A stretch of DNA of 5,901 nucleotides, taken from positions 1-5,901 of the forward strand of contig CAISDR010000047.1 in assembly GCA_903884125.1 (NCBI GenBank), written 5' to 3'. Of the stretch, positions 1 through 5,260 are shown in pieces. The DNA comes from an uncultured bacterium. Its GTDB lineage: Bacteria; Pseudomonadota; Alphaproteobacteria; CAISDR01. A program made the position numbers and the translations under genes. Below the pieces are notes generated by a model. It was not told where the DNA came from and made no database searches. It worked only from the letters and a program-made list of their open reading frames with translations. Each line of letters begins with the position of its first letter. Position 1 is the stretch's first letter.

Positions 1-1238
1 ATCAGCACCATAGCCAGCGCGCCGCATTGTCGGGCTGCATCCGCCACGTTTGCCGTGCCCAGAATATTCGTTGCTGCACCTTCGATAGGATTGGCTTCAA
101 CCAATGGCACATGCTTCAGCGCAGCAGCATGAAATACAAGTTCAGGGCGCGCCAGATTAAATGCTGATACCAATCGCGCACGGTCGCGCACATCAATCAA
201 AAGTGACTGGCGCGCGATCGCCCCAAAGTCACCGGCCAGTTCACCATCAATTTGATAAAGTGCAAGTTCACTGGCATCGATCAGCGTTATGGCCGCAGGA
301 CCAAATCGGGCCAGTTGCCGGACCAGTTCTGAACCAATTGATCCGCCAGCACCTGTGACCAATACACGCCGTCCGCGTACCAAGGTTTCAACCGGCGACA
401 TGTCCAGCGCCGTTGCCGGACGTCCCAAAAGATCCTCGATTGCCAGCGGCCTTAATGCTGCTGCCGCAGTCCCCGGCTGCAGGTCGGTCACCTTTGGTAC
501 CCGTGATATGCCAAGGCCCAATGGTGCTGCCAGGTCGACGAGATTTTTGATCTGAGCCGGTGTCAGCTGGTCATCTGCCAGAACGATTTGTCGGGGCCGG
601 TCATCACTGGCCTGTAGCATTTCGCAAATGTCATCCAGTTGCGACACGCTGCCCAATAACGGTACCCCGCGCAGGCGAGAGGTGCCGGCTGCCGGAACCA
701 TGGTAATAATGCCGACCGGACGCATGCGCACGTCACGACCACTTTCCAGTGCGCGCAAAAGCAGGTCTGCCTGCACCCCGTCTCCAAGGATAAGGACAGG
801 CACGCCCTTGGCACGCCGGATCGGATCAAACGCGATACGGCCTTCCTGGAACAGACGGACAAGCAGGCGTGGTCCAACCAGCAGCGCCGTCAATGTCATC
901 ACATTTATGACAGCAAACGAACGAGGCAGCGCCTCTAGCCGGGTGACAACAAACAATGCAGCGAGGAAAATCAAATTGGCAAAAACCGCGGCGCGCCCAA
1001 GTGCCAGTGCCTCGCGGGTCGACACAAACCGCCATGAAGCATGGTAGCTGCCCGTGATCAGAAACACCGGTGCTGCTATCAGAGCAAACAGGGCGCTGAT
1101 TTCGATCAGAAATTCAGGTCTTTCAGCGGCATAATCAAAGCCAACACGCAAAACGACCGCCAGGATCGCTGATATTGCGGCGATGACGACATCATGCGCC
1201 AGCGGTAGAATTCTAAGAAGAGAGCGCCGGGCGGGCAT
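1..1238 (-). CDS. WbpM/CapD-family nucleotide-sugar epimerase/dehydratase, N-terminal part (cut by window edge)
   Basis: This is a membrane-anchored enzyme of the short-chain dehydrogenase superfamily. Relatives (WbpM, FlaA1, CapD) act on UDP-GlcNAc, usually as 4,6-dehydratases, to make precursors for capsule, O-antigen or glycan synthesis. I translated 412 uninterrupted codons from ATG at 1238-1236 to the left edge. Residues about 12-32, 43-62, 82-98 and 107-122 are hydrophobic, fitting the four-helix membrane anchor. ILGDG (150-154) starts a first nucleotide-binding-like domain. RPLAIEDLLGR (263-273) is the conserved linker. TGAGGSIGSE (295-304) is the GxxGxxG NAD(P)-binding loop, and FHAAALKHVPLVE (369-381) is a family signature. 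The catalytic STDKA/MGxTK region should lie just beyond the edge, so dehydratase versus epimerase activity cannot be decided. The start is forced by an in-frame TAA at 1256-1254. The ribosome binding site is weak (AAGG about 13 bases upstream). The gene lies 153 bases downstream of dnaA on the same strand. Family assignment is secure; the exact substrate is inference. Confidence 0.93.
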   Translation of the reverse strand, partial: MPARRSLLRILPLAHDVVIAAISAILAVVLRVGFDYAAERPEFLIEISALFALIAAPVFLITGSYHASWRFVSTREALALGRAAVFANLIFLAALFVVTRLEALPRSFAVINVMTLTALLVGPRLLVRLFQEGRIAFDPIRRAKGVPVLILGDGVQADLLLRALESGRDVRMRPVGIITMVPAAGTSRLRGVPLLGSVSQLDDICEMLQASDDRPRQIVLADDQLTPAQIKNLVDLAAPLGLGISRVPKVTDLQPGTAAAALRPLAIEDLLGRPATALDMSPVETLVRGRRVLVTGAGGSIGSELVRQLARFGPAAITLIDASELALYQIDGELAGDFGAIARQSLLIDVRDRARLVSAFNLARPELVFHAAALKHVPLVEANPIEGAATNILGTANVADAARQCGALAMVL

Positions 1239-1391
1239 TGAGTAATTAACGCCTTAGATTTGAAGTACAATCGCGCTGAACAGGTCTTGTGCCAGGCAGG
1301 GTTGGGAAAATACGCGAAAATGGCCCGGGTGGGAAGGGACAGCATCAGACCGCCCTGACGCGCACGCCAGGTTTCATATTATTTTGTCCGG

Positions 1392-2915
1392 TCAACCTTC
1401 CAGCATACGACGCAGCAGGTCGATATCTTCGGACAGGCTGGCGTCAATGGCCCGTAATTCTTCGATTTTTTTCACAGCATGCATGACCGTAGTGTGATCG
1501 CGACCGCCAAAACGACGCCCGATTTCCGGCAGGCTGCGGGGTGTCAGCTGTTTTGAAAGATACATGGCAATCTGGCGCGGACGGGCAACGACACGCGAGC
1601 GGCGTGCCGAGAGCATGTCGGACATGCGCAAATTATAGAACTCCGCAACCTTGCGCTGGATATCATCAATGGACAGCCTACGGTCATTTGCCCTTAGCAG
1701 GTCCTGCAGAACTTCCTGAGTCATATCCAGAGTGATCGGACGACCGACCAGCGTTGCAAAGGCTGCAACGCGCGTCAGTGCACCTTCAAGCTCGCGTATA
1801 TTGGACGTGATACGATGGGCAAGGAATTCCAATACCCGGCCCGGCACTTCGCAACCACCATGCCCGGACGCCACAGAATCGGCCTTGGCCTGCAAAATGC
1901 CAAGCCGCAGCTCGTAATCAGTCGGGTGAATATCGGCAACCAGTCCCCAGCCAAGACGCGAGCGAATCCGTTCTTCCATCCCTTCGAGATCCGAAGGCGA
2001 ACGGTCTGCGGAAATGACAACCTGGCGATTATGGTCGATCAGGGCGTTAAACGTGTGGAAAAATTCTTCCTGGGTTGAATCCTTGCCCGAGATGAACTGC
2101 ACGTCGTCGATCATCAGCACGTCGACCGACCGGAAGGCCTGTTTGAACGCCATCGTATCCTTGAACCGAAGCGCACGGATAAACTGATACATAAATTTTT
2201 CAGCCGAAAGGTAGATGACGCGGCGTTCCGGCGAACGCCTGCGTATTTCCCAGGCAATTGCATGCATCAGATGCGTTTTACCAAGACCTACGCCACCATA
2301 TAAAAACAGCGGATTGAACGTGACCGCATTTGCTTCGGCAACACGACGCGCGGCCGCATGGGCAAGTTCGTTTGATTTGCCGACCACAAAAGCATCAAAG
2401 GTGAAACGCGGATCGAGCGGCGCGCCAAGGCCGTCATGCATTGCATGTTCGGTGGCCATTGAATCCGACTGCGAAAAATCCGTCACGCGCTGATTTTCCC
2501 GCCGATCATCGGAATGGGAATGTCCTTCGTTGCGTGAAGCTGTAGGCCGCATTTCAGGCCTTGCAAGTGTCTCGCTTGTTGTGCGTCCGGACACATGCTG
2601 GCGCACGATGTCGGAACGCACCACAACTTCAACCTTGGTGATCAGGGGATCTTCTTCGCTCCAGGCCAGACGAAGCCGGTCAGCATAGTGTGATACAACC
2701 CAGTCACGCAAAAAACGCGTTGGCGAGCCAAGGGTTACTTTTTCGCCATCGACCGCGATTAGACTAAGTCCTTTCAGCCACGAATTGAATGTGGTGTCAC
2801 CCAGCGCCGTTCGCAGGCGCGCGCGAACCTGCGCCCAATGACGCCCATCGATATCAGGAGTGGGCTCTGGTCCGGATTGGATTGACTGATTTGCATTTGG
2901 CGGGACGGCGGTCAT
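1392..2915 (-). CDS. dnaA: Chromosomal replication initiator protein DnaA
   Basis: DnaA is an AAA+ ATPase that binds DnaA boxes at the origin, melts the DNA unwinding element and recruits the replicative helicase. It also acts as a transcription factor. The 507-residue protein is complete and has all four domains. Domain I (about 26-100) is the helicase and self-interaction module. Domain II (about 103-165) is a polar, low-complexity linker. Domain III holds Walker A GGVGLGKT (207-214), Walker B VLMIDD (266-271), sensor I ADRSP (303-307), the box VII arginine-finger region EERIRSR (314-320) and sensor II NIRELEGAL (372-380). Domain IV ends with the DNA-binding signature GGRDHTTVMHA (470-480). 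The ATG at 2915 is chosen because domain I needs the N terminus; a roughly 25-residue polar leader precedes it. No clear Shine-Dalgarno or sigma70 promoter is visible just upstream, so regulation is unclear. The stop is TGA at 1394-1392. The next gene downstream is a WbpM-like gene, not dnaN. Confidence 0.99.
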   Translation of the reverse strand: MTAVPPNANQSIQSGPEPTPDIDGRHWAQVRARLRTALGDTTFNSWLKGLSLIAVDGEKVTLGSPTRFLRDWVVSHYADRLRLAWSEEDPLITKVEVVVRSDIVRQHVSGRTTSETLARPEMRPTASRNEGHSHSDDRRENQRVTDFSQSDSMATEHAMHDGLGAPLDPRFTFDAFVVGKSNELAHAAARRVAEANAVTFNPLFLYGGVGLGKTHLMHAIAWEIRRRSPERRVIYLSAEKFMYQFIRALRFKDTMAFKQAFRSVDVLMIDDVQFISGKDSTQEEFFHTFNALIDHNRQVVISADRSPSDLEGMEERIRSRLGWGLVADIHPTDYELRLGILQAKADSVASGHGGCEVPGRVLEFLAHRITSNIRELEGALTRVAAFATLVGRPITLDMTQEVLQDLLRANDRRLSIDDIQRKVAEFYNLRMSDMLSARRSRVVARPRQIAMYLSKQLTPRSLPEIGRRFGGRDHTTVMHAVKKIEELRAIDASLSEDIDLLRRMLEG

Positions 2916-2930
2916 GGGCTTTTATAATTT

Positions 2931-2981
2931 CGTTTCCAGCGCTTGCAGCGTTTGAATTTATCTTGTTACCGGTTGGAAACG
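2931..2981. repeat. 8-bp perfect inverted repeat upstream of dnaA
   Basis: CGTTTCCA (2931-2938) and its exact reverse complement TGGAAACG (2974-2981) flank a 35-base spacer. The near arm is 16 bases upstream of the dnaA start codon. The far arm runs into a small palindrome, AAACGTTT (2977-2984). A further CGTTT occurs at 2949 inside the spacer. The position, in the 231-base gap between rhodanese and dnaA, fits a transcription-factor operator or a leader structure, but that role is inference. No consensus DnaA box is seen in this gap. Confidence 0.4.
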
Positions 2982-3146
2982 TTTGTCGCAGATCAATGAA
3001 AATGGCAATGCCTGTTTCGATCAACAACAGAAACTAATTCCTGATTTCCAACTTCTAGACCACTGGGCGGCCTGCGCCCTTATATCGGCTACATCGCCGC
3101 ATCGAAGGTGACAAAAGTCGTCGAAGTCTTTTTGTTCTGCAATATC

Positions 3147-3611
3147 TCATGATTGGCGCCATGGCAGACCTGCCGCCTTCCATCCGTTCGAGGCCCCGCG
3201 ATGACCGGATACTGGATCAAGGTCACCTTCAAAGCCGCCTGTTACATTAACTGCATTGGCCATGCCTGCAGCAACAATCGCTCTAGCTGCCGCAAGCGAT
3301 CGCGCGCCCGACCGGCAAAGCACAAATAAGTCGCAGGATGGATCAAGCTTCTCAGCCTGCATGGCAATACCAACCTGGGTCAGAAAGTCGGGATTTGAGC
3401 GCATACCCGGAAAGATTTGCCATTCAATCGATAGAAGAACTGCACGCTGCAGACCTTTAAGATCAGGCTGCCCCACAAAAGTGCATTCAGCAGAAGAACG
3501 CACGTCGAGCAATGCGGCCTTTTTCAAATTTCCGTCCAAATTGCTGCCCGGATTTCTCAGTGCTGCGAATGCGTCGGCTGGTGACACTTCTGGAATATCT
3601 GCGATCACCAT
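3147..3611 (-). CDS. Rhodanese-like domain protein (sulfurtransferase)
   Basis: This is a small, single-domain, probably cytoplasmic rhodanese. Such proteins carry a persulfide on the active-site cysteine and move sulfane sulfur, for example from thiosulfate to cyanide or cellular acceptors; the physiological partner cannot be told from sequence. With the start at 3611 the protein has 154 residues. Visible landmarks are IPEVSPADAF near the N terminus, the core strand LLDVR (34-38), TFVG (44-47) and the active-site loop CRSGARS (99-105, catalytic Cys99). The C-terminal GWKAAGLPWRQS is typical of an alphaproteobacterial subgroup. There is no signal peptide or membrane segment. An ATG at 3644 would add 11 residues (MVSLAIGTART). 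I prefer 3611 because homologues usually start a few residues before the IPEVSP motif. Neither start has a strong Shine-Dalgarno. The gene sits between rpsT and dnaA, on the same strand, 231 bases before dnaA, with no convincing terminator in between. Confidence 0.93.
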   Translation of the reverse strand: MVIADIPEVSPADAFAALRNPGSNLDGNLKKAALLDVRSSAECTFVGQPDLKGLQRAVLLSIEWQIFPGMRSNPDFLTQVGIAMQAEKLDPSCDLFVLCRSGARSLAAARAIVAAGMANAVNVTGGFEGDLDPVSGHRGASNGWKAAGLPWRQS

Positions 3612-3760
3612 TGTGCGTGCAGTTCCAATTGCCAGAGACACCATGCCAGTTGCATGCCCCCGAAAAGTTCCCCAGGCTCATCCAAAAAGCAGGACAATTC
3701 GTTCTGCATTTTACATGTCGGCAAAAACTGTTTCCCCACCTGGTCCCCCAAATTCACCTG

Positions 3761-3792
3761 ACCTGACGGCTAAAAACCAATACACGTCAGGT
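3761..3792. repeat. 8-bp perfect inverted repeat upstream of the rhodanese gene
   Basis: ACCTGACG (3761-3768) and CGTCAGGT (3785-3792) are exact reverse complements with a 16-base spacer. The left arm is preceded by a second CCTGA, giving a tandem CCTGACCTGACG. The element lies about 150 bases upstream of the rhodanese start on the minus strand. There is no T-run on either side, so it is not an intrinsic terminator. An operator or an RNA leader hairpin is possible; neither is shown. Confidence 0.35.
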
Positions 3793-3943
3793 TAATGCGA
3801 CGTCTTACATCAGGCGGAATTCCCCAAACCATCGCCCAAATCGTGCCGTCACTTTCAACCTTGAACCGATGCAATGTATTGCGTTTCGTATTCGCACCTC
3901 ACCGCAAGCTAATCCTTTGATCATCGGAACTTGCCTACACACT

Positions 3944-3968
3944 GCGAAGCCAAACCAACCCGCTTCGC
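3944..3968. repeat. 7-bp perfect inverted repeat, potential hairpin
   Basis: GCGAAGC (3944-3950) and GCTTCGC (3962-3968) are exact reverse complements around an 11-base spacer, able to form a GC-rich hairpin in either transcript. It lies in the gene-free stretch between rpsT and rhodanese. No T-run follows on either strand, which argues against a terminator. Confidence 0.3.
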
Positions 3969-4098
3969 CTGCGATGCAAGCGATAATCGGGAGCTTAGGC
4001 AAAAATACGAAAGCAACCGCTGGACCCAAGACGGCAAACCATCCCAAGCCAGACCGGACACAAAGCGCGTTTCAGTTTTAAACTATTGGCTAAAATTA

Positions 4099-4152
4099 AA
4101 GTAAAACGATCCGAATACTTTTAAAAAATTCGAATCTACGTGCGTTTTACTT
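4099..4152. repeat. 10-bp perfect inverted repeat with nested palindromes, AT-rich
   Basis: AAGTAAAACG (4099-4108) and CGTTTTACTT (4143-4152) are exact reverse complements separated by 34 bases. Inside the spacer there is a second pair, CGAAT (4112-4116) with ATTCG (4128-4132), and two perfect 8-base palindromes, TTTTAAAA (4119-4126) and ATTCGAAT (4128-4135). The block lies in the most AT-rich part of the gene-free stretch. No DnaA box is found within it. It might be a protein-binding site or a structured RNA; function unknown. Confidence 0.45.
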
Positions 4153-4387
4153 AGAAATTCAGCCTAAAACGTCAAAACTCCGCCCAAACGAAAAGCTTAA
4201 ATGAGTGTAACGCTGACGACGAAGGTTTGGCAATAGGACCAGATAGTGAACAAATAAAAAGTGTCAGTTGAATTACATTATGATTTAGCAAATCTATAGG
4301 CGGTTACTTAATATAAAGAACATACTATATCTAGGTTAGGCGTAGTGAATATTGAAATAATTTCGTGATCAAATGTACAATTACTAC

Positions 4388-4432
4388 AAAAAAACGAAAA
4401 GGCCGCCACGAATTCTAATTTTCGTGGCAGCC
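4388..4432 (-). terminator. Intrinsic (rho-independent) terminator of rpsT
   Basis: On the minus strand a stem forms between 4421-4432 and 4401-4412: eight perfect pairs (GCCACGAA with TTCGTGGC), one mismatch, then three more G-C pairs, with an 8-base loop. It is followed at once by TTTTCGTTTTTTT (4400-4388). The stem begins 35 bases after the rpsT stop codon. The arrangement should end rpsT transcription before rhodanese and dnaA. Confidence 0.93.
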
Positions 4433-4466
4433 TGACGCTAACAGTATTAATGCGAAATAAACGCGC

Positions 4467-4733
4467 CTATGCGCCGAGGGCATTAACCCTATGGGCCAGA
4501 CGGGAAACTTTTCGTGATGCCGTGTTTTTATGAACGACGCCCTTTGTGGCGCCACGCATGATTTCCGGCTCCGCAGCCAGCAGCGCAGCATGCGCCACCG
4601 ACTTGTCGCCAGCAGCGATTGCTTCTTCAACTTTGCGGATGAACGTGCGGATCCGGCTCTTGCGGGCCTTGTTGATCGCCGTGCGACGTTCGATCTTGCG
4701 TACTTGCTTCTTGGCAGAAGGATTATTTGCCAT
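4467..4733 (-). CDS. rpsT: 30S ribosomal protein S20
   Basis: S20 is an early-assembling, highly basic protein that binds 16S rRNA at the bottom of the 30S body. The 88-residue product is complete and of normal length. The N terminus MANNPSAKKQ, the central RTFIRKVEEAIAAGDK (29-44) and the C-terminal KGVVHKNTASRKVSRLAHRVNAL (64-86) match the family closely; the protein is rich in Lys and Arg and predicted as a helical bundle. The start is ATG at 4733 and the stop TAG at 4469-4467. The Shine-Dalgarno is poor (GGAT ending 10 bases upstream), as in E. coli, where S20 represses its own translation; autoregulation here is inference. It has its own promoter (4855-4883), a leader of about 115 bases with a hairpin (4767-4781) and a strong terminator. 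In alphaproteobacteria rpsT is commonly found near dnaA, which fits the setting. Confidence 0.98.
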   Translation of the reverse strand: MANNPSAKKQVRKIERRTAINKARKSRIRTFIRKVEEAIAAGDKSVAHAALLAAEPEIMRGATKGVVHKNTASRKVSRLAHRVNALGA

Positions 4734-4766
4734 GACGTGAACGATCCAATCCTGATCAGCTTTCGG

Positions 4767-4781
4767 GTCTGGCAGCCAGAC
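4767..4781 (-). promoter_or_regulatory. Hairpin in the rpsT mRNA leader
   Basis: GTCTGG-CTG-CCAGAC on the minus strand forms a six-pair GC-rich stem with a three-base loop, 33 bases upstream of the rpsT start codon and within its predicted transcript. It could contribute to translational control by S20 or to mRNA stability; this is inference from position only. Confidence 0.4.
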
Positions 4782-4852
4782 GGCGACCTGAACCCCTATC
4801 TAAAGACCTTTCGAGATGCCAAAAGCGAAATGCGCGTGCCTCTCGGAGGGCG

Positions 4853-4861
4853 TGTGTATAA
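4853..4861 (-). promoter_or_regulatory. Consensus DnaA box overlapping the rpsT -10 element
   Basis: The minus strand reads TTATACACA, an exact match to the consensus TTATNCACA and identical to box R2 of E. coli oriC. It contains the whole predicted -10 hexamer TATACA of the rpsT promoter. By chance about 0.2 such matches are expected in a window this size counting both strands, so one match near dnaA is suggestive only. No other consensus box was found in the window. If bound, DnaA would be expected to compete with RNA polymerase at this promoter. Confidence 0.45.
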
Positions 4862-4883
4862 CCTCATGCGGGACAATTGGCAA
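4855..4883 (-). promoter_or_regulatory. Predicted sigma70-type promoter of rpsT
   Basis: On the minus strand, TTGCCA (4883-4878, five of six matches to TTGACA) and TATACA (4860-4855, four of six matches to TATAAT) are separated by exactly 17 bases. Transcription would start near 4848, giving a leader of about 115 bases before the rpsT start codon. It is the best-spaced promoter pair I see in the window. Confidence 0.65.
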
Positions 4884-5013
4884 CCAGAGAAACGGCCCAA
4901 TTAGTCTATATCTGGATCAAATCGGACCAGACCCTGGCCATATTCCAGCGCAACAGCATGTCCGTTCGGCCGAAGCGCCCCTAAGCCGAATAAGGGGATT
5001 TGGGCCGGATTAT

Positions 5014-5039
5014 CCCCCAGACCCCCCCTCATTTGGCCC
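5014..5039 (-). other. G-rich tract with G-quadruplex potential
   Basis: On the minus strand this segment reads as GGG, an 8-base loop, seven consecutive Gs, TCT, then five Gs. If the seven Gs split as GGG-G-GGG, four G-triplets with loops of 8, 1 and 3 are available. It lies upstream of the rpsT promoter and about 220 bases upstream of motA. The pattern is seen directly; folding and any role are unproven. Confidence 0.35.
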
Positions 5040-5245
5040 AATTGGGAAAAAACCGGGGATATGAGGCCTATATATAGTGACAATCGTGGATTTTAGGACT
5101 GCCCAGAGGGCGCATTTGCCGTTAATCTATTATGAACCATCTTGGGTACAAGATCGGGATCTGTCTGGGATTCTTGCCGAATTCCTGTTTGACCTATTGT
5201 GTTAATATCGGAAGGATCAGGCCAAAGCGCCCAGGTCCGCCAGCC

Positions 5246-5252
5246 GAGGGAG
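5246..5252 (+). promoter_or_regulatory. Ribosome binding site of motA
   Basis: GAGGGAG, a strong purine-rich Shine-Dalgarno, ends eight bases before the ATG at 5261 and settles this start codon. Confidence 0.8.
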
Positions 5253-5260
5253 TCCGTCGC

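Larger units (their letters stand above)
3612..4383. other. Gene-free stretch between rpsT terminator and rhodanese gene, AT-rich in its rpsT-proximal part
   Basis: No convincing coding sequence lies here. The longest open frames (for example a TTG-initiated frame at 3805-4047 on the minus strand and an overlapping one at 3869-4081 on the plus strand) show no recognisable motif, lack a ribosome binding site and use rare codons unlike dnaA. From about 4078 to 4383 the sequence turns clearly AT-rich compared with its neighbours and is full of stops in all frames. The stretch holds inverted repeats at 3761-3792, 3944-3968 and 4099-4152. It should contain the promoter of the rhodanese gene, but no good -35/-10 pair was found. 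It could be a regulatory region, an unrecognised small RNA locus, decayed DNA or an origin-like region. Confidence 0.5.
4734..5260. other. Divergent intergenic region between rpsT and motA
   Basis: This 527-base region separates the divergently transcribed rpsT (minus) and motA (plus). It contains the rpsT leader and promoter, a DnaA box, a G-rich tract on the minus strand and a 9-base direct repeat, GGCCCAATT, at 4894-4902 and 5035-5043. The second copy is part of the palindrome CCCAATTGGG (5037-5046). Short open frames here (for example 4901-5083 on the minus strand) resemble no family I know and have no supporting signals. A motA promoter must lie in the right half, but I see no convincing sigma70, sigma54 or sigma28 pair. 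GCCGTTAA at 5118-5125 resembles a sigma28 -10 box but lacks a properly spaced -35. Confidence 0.6.

Noticed and set aside
563..1047. Open frames of 69-139 codons on both strands in other frames
   Set aside because: They are shadows of the WbpM-like gene, whose continuous reading frame carries all the family motifs.
1354..1371. Hairpin CCTGACG/CGCCAGG (one G-T pair) after dnaA as terminator
   Set aside because: The T-rich flank is on the plus-strand side; on the minus strand, where dnaA is transcribed, GC-rich sequence follows the stem.
2053..2061. TTTTCCACA-like DnaA box (one mismatch) on the minus strand
   Set aside because: It lies inside the dnaA coding region in conserved codons (EEFFHTFN), so the match is explained by protein sequence.
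3065..3134. Small stems GGGCG/CGCCC (3065-3079) and an ACAAAAAG/CTTTTGT stem (3113-3136 area) as rhodanese terminators
   Set aside because: Stems are short or bulged and no proper T-run follows on the minus strand.
3805..4081. Overlapping open frames on both strands (80 codons minus, 70 codons plus)
   Set aside because: The minus frame needs a TTG start, neither has a ribosome binding site or recognisable motif, and codon use differs from dnaA. They look like chance frames.
5010..5018. TTATCCCCC as a degenerate DnaA box
   Set aside because: Only seven of nine bases match the consensus and it overlaps the C-run.
4901..5083. 60-codon minus-strand frame upstream of rpsT
   Set aside because: It resembles no known family and lies across the G-rich tract and promoter-proximal sequence; no independent support.
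5118..5125. GCCGTTAA as a sigma28 -10 box for motA
   Set aside because: The only TAGG/TAAA-like -35 candidate lies about 20 bases upstream, outside the usual 14-16 base spacing.
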